The notes under the pieces: generated by a model | What the model saw: the letters and a program-made list of their open reading frames with translations, nothing else | Told to the model about the DNA's origin: nothing | Database searches by the model: none | DNA from: Candidatus Woesearchaeota archaeon | GTDB taxonomy: Archaea; Nanobdellota; Nanobdellia; Woesearchaeales; GW2011-AR4 | Length of the DNA stretch: 15,262 nucleotides | Direction of reading: 5' to 3' | Assembly (NCBI GenBank): GCA_016185875.1 | Contig: JACPMS010000050.1 | Coordinates: 1-15,262, forward strand | Position numbers and translations under genes: made by a program | Part shown: piece by piece, positions 7,045 to 12,711 of the stretch | Numbering within the stretch: the stretch's first letter is position 1 | Layout: each line of letters starts with the position of its first letter

Positions 7045-7050
7045 CCCCCT
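7045..7050 (-). promoter_or_regulatory. Shine-Dalgarno-like site before ATG 7038
   Basis: AGGGGG on the minus strand, six nt before the ATG at 7038. It supports that ATG, rather than TTG 6933, as the ancestral start of the interrupted gene. Confidence 0.4.
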
Positions 7051-7073
7051 TTTAATGTGATATATTGACTATT

Positions 7074-7083
7074 GTTTATAAGG
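7074..7083 (-). promoter_or_regulatory. TATA-like box of the interrupted gene
   Basis: CCTTATAAAC on the minus strand, centred about 40 nt before ATG 7038, which would place the transcription start near 7052, just ahead of the AGGGGG site. An alternative TATATA lies at 7060-7065. Confidence 0.35.
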
Positions 7084-7152
7084 TTTTTGGTTTTGGATAG
7101 AGATAGTTTTTTAACGTAACAATCAATATACGGTCTTTCAGGCGAATTAAAA

Positions 7153-7977
7153 ATGGGAATTGATGGAATATCAACAAGAAGGGAGTTTTTGGTAGGCAGC
7201 ATTGCAGCATTATCTATGGCTGCTGCAGAACCTGTTAAATTTGCATATTCTCAAACTCAACATGGTAATGTAATTCAGCAGTGTGCAAATGATCTTGGTG
7301 AAGGGCACTACTATGAGGGAAAAGTGAAAATCTTTGGCATAATACATGCACTTGATGTGGCCGCTGTCTTTGACAGAAATTTATATGATAATCATTATTG
7401 CTCAAAACTTACAATCTTTAGATTGGGGGAAAAAGACAATGTCCTGTATTCATACAACTCACAGGGTTTGGTGTACAGCCAAAAGCTACTTCCCACATGG
7501 TGCAGGATTTACAGGAATTTTTCTATTGGGGTATGGCCCCTGATTTTGGCAAAGCATGACAGCATCGTCTTTGATTTTGAATACGACCAATACGGAAATC
7601 GGCTTTCGATAAGACGTTTCGAGGAAGTCCGAGAAGGTAAAAAGTCCACGGATAAAAATGGGGTTTTGATTCCTTACCGGGGACCCGGCACAATCTTGGA
7701 TCTCCTAACGGGTATTGTCCAGACACTAAATGACATGAAGAATGGCAGGAAACCTGAAGCAGCTACTTTATTGAGCGATGTAGGCAATCCAAGTGTGGCT
7801 AGTATAGACATAAATGGTAGGGTAATAAAAGTAAATGTGGATAGTGAAGATTTCTCATTTAAATCGGCTAGTATGCATGTTGATGATTCATTTGAGCCCT
7901 TGGAAGTTAAGATAGAGAGAGCATATTCAATCGTAGATTTGGAAGGTCAAAGAGTAAGGCAGAAATCAAAGGTTTAG
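7153..7977 (+). CDS. Secreted protein with twin-arginine-type signal, unknown function
   Basis: A 274-residue protein. The N-terminus carries STRREFLVG (7-15), a good match to the S/T-R-R-x-F-L-K twin-arginine consensus, followed by a hydrophobic stretch to about residue 25, so export by the Tat route is predicted. The mature part is beta-rich, with VKIFGIIHALDVAAVF, an FDFEYDQYGNRLSIRRFEE stretch and paired strands near the C-terminus (SIDINGRVIKVNVD). The order of strands around PGTILDLLTGIVQTLNDMK faintly recalls DUF3108-type periplasmic proteins, but I would not assign it. It is divergent from the interrupted gene and overlaps the convergent PPC gene by 12 bp. A weak AT-rich box (7124-7131) lies about 26 nt before the ATG. 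Confidence 0.7.
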   Translation: MGIDGISTRREFLVGSIAALSMAAAEPVKFAYSQTQHGNVIQQCANDLGEGHYYEGKVKIFGIIHALDVAAVFDRNLYDNHYCSKLTIFRLGEKDNVLYSYNSQGLVYSQKLLPTWCRIYRNFSIGVWPLILAKHDSIVFDFEYDQYGNRLSIRRFEEVREGKKSTDKNGVLIPYRGPGTILDLLTGIVQTLNDMKNGRKPEAATLLSDVGNPSVASIDINGRVIKVNVDSEDFSFKSASMHVDDSFEPLEVKIERAYSIVDLEGQRVRQKSKV

Positions 7978-8385
7978 CAAATTCAACCCGATAAAATCAT
8001 CATATTTTCTTTCTATTGCTGCGCCTAATTTAACCAGGATAACCTCGCATGTTGCGGAAATTACGCCTTCCTTTAAATGTCCTGCAATTGCCTTCATTTC
8101 CTCATCGCTTAATGTAATGTGGCAGTGTAGGTAAATCTCCTTGTTCATAGCTGTAATGTTGCCGCTCATATTGATTATCTCCAAAGGCTGCTTTAATGCT
8201 TTTGACGTGTATTTTTTGTTTTCAACGATGTAATGCGCCAATTCAGCTTCCCCTAAAGCGCCTATGCCGAAGAAGTATCCGCATTTTATTCTGTTTTTTG
8301 CGCAGAAATCCTTCAGAGTTTCTATTATTTTTTCTCCTCTTTCCAGTCTTATAAAGTATGTGTCTCTGATTTGTTTAAATTTCAT
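7966..8385 (-). CDS. PPC domain protein (DUF296)
   Basis: A 139-residue single-domain protein of the PPC (plant and prokaryote conserved)/DUF296 family. Matching segments are FIRLERGEKIIETLKDFC (11-28), GYFFGIGALGEAELAHY (36-52), LEIINMSGNIT (68-78), the HCHITL strand with H87 and H89, H103 in AGHLKEG, and SATCEVILVK (110-119). The three histidines match the metal-site pattern seen in prokaryotic members. In plants PPC is fused to AT-hooks and acts in transcription; prokaryotic stand-alone proteins are trimeric and of unclear function. The ATG is one base after the stop of the membrane winged-helix gene, so the two are very probably one operon. Confidence 0.87.
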   Translation of the reverse strand: MKFKQIRDTYFIRLERGEKIIETLKDFCAKNRIKCGYFFGIGALGEAELAHYIVENKKYTSKALKQPLEIINMSGNITAMNKEIYLHCHITLSDEEMKAIAGHLKEGVISATCEVILVKLGAAIERKYDDFIGLNLLNL

Positions 8386-8386
8386 T

Positions 8387-9106
8387 TTATTGGTTTTTCT
8401 TCAGAATAATTATATTTCCCCTCCCTTTTTTAATCTTTTCAATAACGCCTTTGTGCTCCAGCTCTGCAATCATCAGGCTTATCTTGGCTTCTGACAAAGG
8501 AATTTGCTTCCTTATGTCCTTTTGCGTTGTTCTTCCGCCTTCTTTTTTGATTATTTCTGTCATTTGATTCAGATAATCACCTTCTTTTTCCGCAATTTTA
8601 GGCTCGTCTTTTGGGCCTGCAATAATAACCTGTTGTTTTTTGCTTTTTGTTTTTTTAAAATAGATGAATAAAGCCAGTACAATGACAAAAACAGCCAAAA
8701 TAAAAATTCCAATTAAGATCCCATTATTTCTTGTTTCAGCAATATTTTCATTCAAATCAATGTCAATGCCTTCAATGCCCTCTTCAATGTCAGGAAACAA
8801 GATTAAGTCCAGAACATAAGAGCCATCCTCCTTAACTGTGATATTCTCCTGAACAGATGCAATCAGGCTGTTCTTTTGCAATAGTTGCGCTTTAATTGTA
8901 TAAGAGCCGTCAGGTACATTGAATGAGTAAGAGCCATTCTGCGCCACAATAAGCTGCTTTGGCGTTGTGTTGATTTCCACTCTTGCATTGCCTAACTTCT
9001 TGAGAGACAAGTCATAAGCAGTCCCATGAATAGTTGCTGCGCTTGCATAGTTGCTTAAGAATATTGCAAGAAATAACAAACAAATTAGTTTCATGAATTT
9101 GCCCAT
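8387..9106 (-). CDS. Membrane-anchored winged-helix protein with extracellular Ig-like domain
   Basis: A 239-residue protein with four parts. A signal peptide (1-23, ending ASA) is followed by an extracellular carboxypeptidase-regulatory-like beta-sandwich (about 24-104; IHGTAYDLSLKKLGNARVEI and DGSYTIKAQLL are typical). A transmembrane helix spans about 129-150 and stops at a KKTKSKK cluster. A cytoplasmic winged helix-turn-helix (about 172-236) contains DYLNQMTEIIKKEGGRTTQ, the recognition-helix region LSEAKISLMIAELEHKG and a wing ending GRGNIIILKK. This is a one-component membrane-bound regulator architecture known in archaea; ligand and targets are unknown. It is the first gene of the pair with the PPC gene. 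Confidence 0.8.
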   Translation of the reverse strand: MGKFMKLICLLFLAIFLSNYASAATIHGTAYDLSLKKLGNARVEINTTPKQLIVAQNGSYSFNVPDGSYTIKAQLLQKNSLIASVQENITVKEDGSYVLDLILFPDIEEGIEGIDIDLNENIAETRNNGILIGIFILAVFVIVLALFIYFKKTKSKKQQVIIAGPKDEPKIAEKEGDYLNQMTEIIKKEGGRTTQKDIRKQIPLSEAKISLMIAELEHKGVIEKIKKGRGNIIILKKNQ

Positions 9107-9125
9107 AATGCTGGTATTTTTTATA

Positions 9126-9137
9126 GGTATAAAAATA
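9126..9137 (-). promoter_or_regulatory. TATA-like box of the membrane winged-helix gene
   Basis: TATTTTTATACC on the minus strand, centred about 25 nt before the ATG (A at 9106), implying a leaderless transcript. The core ATTTTTATACCT recurs exactly upstream of the PEGA lipoprotein gene. Confidence 0.5.
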
Positions 9138-9336
9138 TTATGGAAGCCAGAACCATTCTGAATTTCTTATTATGTCAAAAAAGGCTTATTTTGCCTTTAT
9201 AAAGTAAAAATAGGCTGAATAAGGCTTCGTAAAGTTTTAAATTAAAGCAGAAACTGTTAATTTCCAGGCAAAAAAAGTTTATTTATAAATAAGGCAGTCT
9301 ACACACATTTCAAGATTAATTTGAATTTAATACAAA

Positions 9337-9346
9337 TTTTATATAA
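9337..9346 (+). promoter_or_regulatory. TATA-like box of the coiled-coil gene
   Basis: TTTTATATAA, about 32 nt before the ATG at 9374. Initiation from it would give a short leader close to or including the GGAGG site; TTTAATAC at 9326-9333 is an alternative box that would include the full site. Confidence 0.4.
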
Positions 9347-9360
9347 AAAATCAGGTAGTT

Positions 9361-9365
9361 GGAGG
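9361..9365 (+). promoter_or_regulatory. Ribosome binding site of the coiled-coil gene
   Basis: GGAGG, eight nt before ATG 9374. It decides the start: the in-frame TTG at 9359 overlaps this site and is excluded, and the signal peptide begins naturally at ATG 9374. Confidence 0.6.
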
Positions 9366-9373
9366 TTATCAAA

Positions 9374-10516
9374 ATGAATATGAAAAAAACAATTGCATTT
9401 GCAATAATTGCGATATTTATTTTTAGCTTGGTGCCTTTGGCTTTTGCCGAAGAAGGTTCTGAAGATAGTACAAAAACAAGAACAGAAATAAGGGTTAGAG
9501 AGGAAACAAAGGATGATGTGTCAACAACAAGAACTGAGATAAGGGCTAAAGCTGAAGAAAGAAAACAAGCCAACATTGAAAGATTAAGGGCTTTGAACGA
9601 GACCCAAAGAGCCAAAATAGAGGCTCTGAATGCGGAAAAAATAGATATGCTTGCTAACTTGAACAGTGAAAGATTGAAAAAAATTGCAGAGCTTGACAAA
9701 AGACAGATCGAAAGATTAGCAACATTAAACATAAAAAATCTTGATAAGATAGCTGAACTTAAAAAGGAGAGGCTTGAGAGAATCTCAAAGCTAAGCGAAG
9801 AGAAGATAGAAAGACTTTCTGAGCTTGAAAAAGACAAGCTAGAGAAAGTTGCTGATTTGAATGAAACGGAGATAGAGAAATTCTCAACATTAAACAGGGC
9901 AAGATTAAAGGATTTAGCCAAACTTGACAAGGATATGCTGAAGGCGGAATTGAAAGCGTTAAAAATTGTTAAGGTTAAAAATGCCGATGACTTGGACAGG
10001 AGAGACATTCCTGAAGCAAGGCTTGCTCAATTAAGAGAAAGGTTTGATAAAGCAAAGGATGATTTTAAGGATGCAAAAGATGGATTGGAAGACGCAAGAA
10101 AAAAACTAAAGGAAGCCAGAGACAGAAATGACCAGAGTGCAACCTTGGAACATGCGAAAGACTACCTGATGCATACAGCTGATGTTTTGATAAATCATCT
10201 TGAAAAGACAAAAGCAAAAGTCCAGGAAAACAAGAACATACCAGATGACAAAGAAGCAAAAATTGTAGCTGAAATAGATGCCCAAATTGCTGAAATCAAC
10301 AAAATAAAGGCGGATGCGCAGGCAGCAACAACCAAGGAACAGGTAAAAGAAGCTGCAAAAAAACTCCATGAAAAATGGAAAAGATTGCAGCACTTAATCA
10401 AGTTGTACGCAGAAAGGGTTGTAGCAGCAAGAGTTGAAGGGCTTGTTAAAGCGAGAAGATTGCAACTGCAAAGGACAAGTACACGCAGGCACAGGCAAAG
10501 CTTTCCACAGTTCTAG
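9374..10516 (+). CDS. Secreted coiled-coil protein with eleven hendecad repeats, frameshifted near 3' end
   Basis: The signal peptide MNMKKTIAFAIIAIFIFSLV is followed by LAFA, the probable cleavage site. The mature protein begins acidic with two TRTEIR repeats. From base 9590 to 9952 it holds eleven consecutive 11-residue repeats of the form xLNxxxLxxIA, an uninterrupted hendecad coiled coil. Further charged helices follow (KAKDDFKDAKDGLEDARKKL and onward). The frame read from the start ends in low-quality sequence after EGLVK (about base 10450) at a TAG at 10514-10516, while the coherent helical sequence continues in the next frame to 10725. The intact product would be about 450 residues. 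A surface or cell-envelope role is inferred from export and coiled coil only. Confidence 0.8.
   Translation: MNMKKTIAFAIIAIFIFSLVPLAFAEEGSEDSTKTRTEIRVREETKDDVSTTRTEIRAKAEERKQANIERLRALNETQRAKIEALNAEKIDMLANLNSERLKKIAELDKRQIERLATLNIKNLDKIAELKKERLERISKLSEEKIERLSELEKDKLEKVADLNETEIEKFSTLNRARLKDLAKLDKDMLKAELKALKIVKVKNADDLDRRDIPEARLAQLRERFDKAKDDFKDAKDGLEDARKKLKEARDRNDQSATLEHAKDYLMHTADVLINHLEKTKAKVQENKNIPDDKEAKIVAEIDAQIAEINKIKADAQAATTKEQVKEAAKKLHEKWKRLQHLIKLYAERVVAARVEGLVKARRLQLQRTSTRRHRQSFPQF
9590..9952 (+). repeat. Eleven tandem 33-bp units encoding 11-residue repeats
   Basis: Units in order: ALNETQRAKIE, ALNAEKIDMLA, NLNSERLKKIA, ELDKRQIERLA, TLNIKNLDKIA, ELKKERLERIS, KLSEEKIERLS, ELEKDKLEKVA, DLNETEIEKFS, TLNRARLKDLA, KLDKDMLKAEL. 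Leucine at position 2 is invariant and positions 7 or 8, 10 and 11 are mostly hydrophobic or small. The DNA units have diverged, so this is an old repeat conserved at the protein level. Confidence 0.85.
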
Positions 10517-10725
10517 ATTTAAAAGCAAGCAATGTAACCAATGAGCAGATAAAAGCTGCAGCTGACGAGGCAAATACATTGCTTAAGGAAGCCAGAGACG
10601 CAATAAAGGAAGCGCATGACATCTTGAAAACTATAGTGAAAAAGATTAAGGAAGCTGATCCTGAAGCGGACATCTCAGCTGATGTCGAAGTTGAAGTTGC
10701 CGAAGAGGCGCCCGCTTCAACTTAA
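10450..10725 (+). pseudogene. Out-of-frame 3' end of the coiled-coil gene
   Basis: In the -1 frame relative to the upstream ORF, about 91 codons encode a continuation of the same style: SEKIATAKDKYTQAQAKL, LLKEARDAIKEAHDILKTIV and an acidic tail EVAEEAPAST before TAA at 10723. It has no start codon or ribosome site of its own, and TAA at 10447 closes this frame just upstream. Adding one A to the AAA at 10448-10450 would join the frames as V-K-S-E-K-I-A. The site does not fit the X-XXY-YYZ slippery rule, so a base deletion, real or an assembly artefact, is more likely than programmed frameshifting. Confidence 0.7.
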
Positions 10726-10752
10726 TTTAATTTTTATTTTTAATAATATTTT
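10726..10752 (+). terminator. T-rich terminator after the coiled-coil gene
   Basis: TTTAATTTTTATTTTTAATA and the following ATATTTT directly follow the TAA. Archaeal intrinsic termination uses such oligo-T runs, and the next gene has its own promoter and ribosome site. Confidence 0.4.
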
Positions 10753-10759
10753 GGAAAAA

Positions 10760-10770
10760 TTTAAATATAA
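10760..10770 (+). promoter_or_regulatory. TATA-like box of the small lipoprotein gene
   Basis: TTTAAATATAA, about 37 nt before the ATG at 10802. It would give a short leader beginning near the AGGTGG ribosome site. Confidence 0.4.
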
Positions 10771-10791
10771 ATGTAATATTTGAGATTAAAA

Positions 10792-10797
10792 AGGTGG
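10792..10797 (+). promoter_or_regulatory. Ribosome binding site of the small lipoprotein gene
   Basis: AGGTGG, four nt before ATG 10802. Like the coiled-coil gene, this exported product uses a Shine-Dalgarno leader while most neighbouring lead genes appear leaderless. Confidence 0.5.
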
Positions 10798-10801
10798 TAA
10801 T

Positions 10802-11059
10802 ATGAACAAAATGTTATTGTCTGTTTTTATCCTTCTGCTTATTTCTATTGCTGCATGCCAGCAGGCTGCAAAAGAGCCTGTGATGGAAAAAAAAGAAGAT
10901 GTTATGCAGAAGACAGAAACTCCAACGGCAGCGACAGGAGATGCAGCAGTTGATGCAGTCGGCAAAGACCTGAATAATGTTGATACTGTTGAAAAGGACT
11001 TAAGTGTTGATGAGCTAAGTGACTTGGACGCTGGATTGGCTGACATACAGAATATTTGA
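10802..11059 (+). CDS. Small lipoprotein, unknown function
   Basis: An 85-residue exported protein. Hydrophobic residues 4-18 end in a lipobox-like ISIAAC (14-19, Cys19 predicted to be lipidated). The remainder is acidic, low in complexity and lacks aromatics. It carries a repeated VDAVGKDLNNVD and VEKDLSVDELSDLDAGL pattern of alternating valine/leucine and aspartate, and ends DIQNI. Short lipoproteins of this style are frequent in small-genome archaea, but I know no function. rtcA starts 35 bp downstream with its own TATA-like box, so cotranscription is possible but not needed. Confidence 0.75.
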   Translation: MNKMLLSVFILLLISIAACQQAAKEPVMEKKEDVMQKTETPTAATGDAAVDAVGKDLNNVDTVEKDLSVDELSDLDAGLADIQNI

Positions 11060-11063
11060 AAGA

Positions 11064-11073
11064 TTTATATTAA
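11064..11073 (+). promoter_or_regulatory. TATA-like box of rtcA
   Basis: TTTATATTAA, centred about 26 nt before ATG 11094, a textbook spacing for a leaderless archaeal transcript. It also argues for ATG 11094 over any longer upstream reading of the frame. Confidence 0.55.
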
Positions 11074-11093
11074 GTGCTATTTTCTTTTGTTTT

Positions 11094-12194
11094 ATGATTA
11101 GGATTGATGGTAATTGGGGCGAAGGAGGTGGTGCTATCGTCAGAGTAGCTTTAGCCCTTTCCACAATCACTCAAAAGCCGTTTGAAGTTTATGATATTAG
11201 GAAGGGAAGAAAAGATTCTGGATTGAAAAACCAGCACCTTTATTGCGTTAAGTCATTGCAAGGTCTCTGCAATGCAGAAGCAGAAGGCGCAGAGCTTGGT
11301 TCCCTGCGTGTAAAATATTATCCAAAAAAATTGATTGCAAAAAATCTAAATATTGACATTGAAACTGCAGGCTCTATTACATTACTTTTACAAGCTTTAT
11401 TGCCTCCTGCTTTATTTATCAGCAAACCTATTAAGTTAACATTGACAGGCGGCACTGACACAAAATGGAGCATGCCGTTTGATTATTTCAACAATGTTTT
11501 ATTGCCGCAATTGCAAAGATTTGCCAAGATTGAGGCAAAACTATTGAAGCGCGGCTATTACCCAAAAGGAAACGGAAAAGTCGAAATCAAAATAAGCCCG
11601 AACTTCAAGTTAAACAATTTTTCAAGTTTTGAGGAATTTCATCAGCATTTGAAGCAGAATATTCAGAATTACAATTTAATTGAACAGCACTCCTTAATCC
11701 AAATAAAGGGGATTTCGCATGCATCTAAAGATTTGCAGAATGCAAAAGTTGCAGAAAGGCAGGCAGAATCAGCGCAGCAAATTTTAAAACAAAAATATTA
11801 TGCTCCAATTCAAATAACATCACAATATCAAGATACTTTGTCAACAGGCTCTGGAATCGCGCTTTGGGCTGTATTCTCCAAAAGCAAAGAAGACGTAGAT
11901 GAAAACAGCCCAATAAGGCTTGGTGCAGATGCTCTTGGCGAGCAAGGCAAAAGAGCTGAAATTGTTGGCGAGGAGGCAGCTCGCAGCTTGATTAAGGAGG
12001 TTGAAGGCAAAGCTCCTGTTGACAGGCATCTTGCAGACCAGATATTGCCATTTATGGCGTTAATTGGAAAGCCTAGGATAAAAGTTTCTGGGATAACAAG
12101 CCATTGCAGGACAAATATTTACACAATTCAGCAGTTTCTTGGAAATATTTTTAGGATAAATGAAGAAGAAAAAATAATTTCAATAAACGGTTAA
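11094..12194 (+). CDS. rtcA: RNA 3'-terminal phosphate cyclase
   Basis: Converts RNA 3'-phosphate ends to 2',3'-cyclic phosphates with ATP, through an AMP-histidine intermediate; a role in RNA repair or end processing. The 366-residue product has the family signature GNWGEGGGAIVRVALALS (6-23), GLKNQHL (43-49), GAELGS (65-70), ETAGSITLLLQALLPP (90-105), LTGGTD (117-122) and the active-site motif DRHLADQILPF (310-320), whose histidine H312 is the adenylated residue. RGYYPKGNGKVE (153-164) has Asn where most members have a third glycine. An insert of moderate length (about 165-250) is typical of the family. ATG 11094 gives the normal N-terminus MIRIDGNWGEGGG; the frame is open upstream but without homology. 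Confidence 0.95.
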   Translation: MIRIDGNWGEGGGAIVRVALALSTITQKPFEVYDIRKGRKDSGLKNQHLYCVKSLQGLCNAEAEGAELGSLRVKYYPKKLIAKNLNIDIETAGSITLLLQALLPPALFISKPIKLTLTGGTDTKWSMPFDYFNNVLLPQLQRFAKIEAKLLKRGYYPKGNGKVEIKISPNFKLNNFSSFEEFHQHLKQNIQNYNLIEQHSLIQIKGISHASKDLQNAKVAERQAESAQQILKQKYYAPIQITSQYQDTLSTGSGIALWAVFSKSKEDVDENSPIRLGADALGEQGKRAEIVGEEAARSLIKEVEGKAPVDRHLADQILPFMALIGKPRIKVSGITSHCRTNIYTIQQFLGNIFRINEEEKIISING

Positions 12195-12221
12195 ATCAGT
12201 AATCCAGTCAAAACAACAACA

Positions 12222-12230
12222 TTTTTAAAT
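12222..12230 (+). promoter_or_regulatory. TATA-like box of the zinc-ribbon/aEF-1beta operon
   Basis: TTTTTAAAT, centred about 29 nt before ATG 12255, consistent with leaderless initiation of this two-gene unit in the 60-bp gap after rtcA. Confidence 0.5.
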
Positions 12231-12254
12231 CAATTTCTTATCCCAAGCAGAAAA

Positions 12255-12431
12255 ATGACAGAGAAGCAGGCAGTATGCACATCGTGCAAGAAGAGAATCT
12301 CAAACACAATAGGCTCTACAAGGTTTATGTGCCCTAGATGCGCGAAAGTGGAGATTGTGAGGTGCAACCATTGCAGGAGGATAGCTGCAAAATACAAGTG
12401 TTCTGCATGCAATTTTGAAGGTCCAAATTAA
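12255..12431 (+). CDS. Small zinc-ribbon RNA-binding protein (partner of aEF-1beta)
   Basis: A 58-residue protein with eight cysteines in four CxxC pairs: C8/C11, C26/C29, C37/C40 and C49/C52. The segments CTSCKKRISN, FMCPRCAK, VRCNHCRRIAAKYKC and CNFEGPN match the conserved archaeal zinc-ribbon family (COG2888, DUF1610-like) annotated as RNA-binding and involved in translation. These proteins are repeatedly found directly upstream of aEF-1beta, as here, where one base separates the stop from the next ATG. Two zinc sites are expected. The exact role is not settled. Confidence 0.88.
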   Translation: MTEKQAVCTSCKKRISNTIGSTRFMCPRCAKVEIVRCNHCRRIAAKYKCSACNFEGPN

Positions 12432-12432
12432 G

Positions 12433-12711
12433 ATGGCTAATGTAGTTGTCACGCTTAGGATAATGCCGCAAAGCACTGAAGTGAACCTGTCCGAAATTGA
12501 GGCTGAAGCTAAAAAAGAAATTATCAAATTTTGCAATTCACAGGAATTCAAAGCCCAGATTGAGCCCATAGCATTTGGGCTGAAGGCATTGAATCTTATG
12601 TTTGTAATGGACGAAAGCAAGGGCAGCACAGAGCAGCTGGAAAAGAAGATAACCGATATTGATGGGGTTGAATCTGTTGAAGTCACTGATGTGAGAAGGG
12701 CAATAGGTTAG
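12433..12711 (+). CDS. ef1b: Elongation factor 1-beta (aEF-1beta)
   Basis: Guanine-nucleotide exchange factor for aEF-1alpha, regenerating the GTP form during elongation. The 92-residue product has the usual archaeal length and pattern: MANVVVTLRIMPQSTEVNL at the start, IEPIAFGLKALNLMFVMDES in the middle and the terminal strand IDGVESVEVTDVRRAIG. ATG 12433 is preferred to an in-frame TTG at 12415 that lies inside the zinc-ribbon gene; AAGGT at 12418-12422 could serve as ribosome site. The stop overlaps the convergent PEGA gene stop by 4 bp. Confidence 0.95.
   Translation: MANVVVTLRIMPQSTEVNLSEIEAEAKKEIIKFCNSQEFKAQIEPIAFGLKALNLMFVMDESKGSTEQLEKKITDIDGVESVEVTDVRRAIG

Larger units (their letters stand above)
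9107..9358. promoter_or_regulatory. Divergent intergenic region with hairpin and repeated AAGGC
   Basis: The longest gene-free stretch in the window, between the winged-helix gene (minus) and the coiled-coil gene (plus). It contains a TATA-like box for each gene, an inverted repeat AAAGGC-N7-GCCTTT (9180-9198), AAGGCTT at 9181 and 9221, AAGGC again at 9291 (AATAAGGC at 9219 and 9289), and T/A-AAAG repeats 30 bp apart (9199-9204 and 9229-9234). No ORF, tRNA or other RNA gene was recognised. The elements could be operators, possibly for the adjacent winged-helix protein, but this is speculative. Confidence 0.35.

Noticed and set aside
9590..9952. CRISPR-like or satellite DNA repeats
   Set aside because: The 33-bp units are conserved only as protein and vary freely at the DNA level; there are no spacers.
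9316..10008. A 230-codon serine/leucine-rich minus-strand ORF opposite the coiled-coil gene
   Set aside because: It is the reverse shadow of Lys/Glu/Leu-rich codons; the plus strand has a signal peptide, ribosome site and regular protein repeats.
10445..10455. Programmed -1 ribosomal frameshifting at GTT AAA GCG
   Set aside because: No X-XXY-YYZ slippery heptamer and no clear downstream stem were seen, and the new frame has TAA at 10447; a deleted base is simpler.
11019..11093. N-terminal extension of RtcA from the upstream open frame
   Set aside because: It overlaps the lipoprotein gene and the rtcA TATA-like box; MIRIDGNWGEGGG at 11094 is the normal start of the family.
12195..12254. tRNA or small RNA gene in the rtcA/zinc-ribbon gap
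   Set aside because: Only 60 bp, AT-rich, without cloverleaf stems; it holds a TATA-like box.
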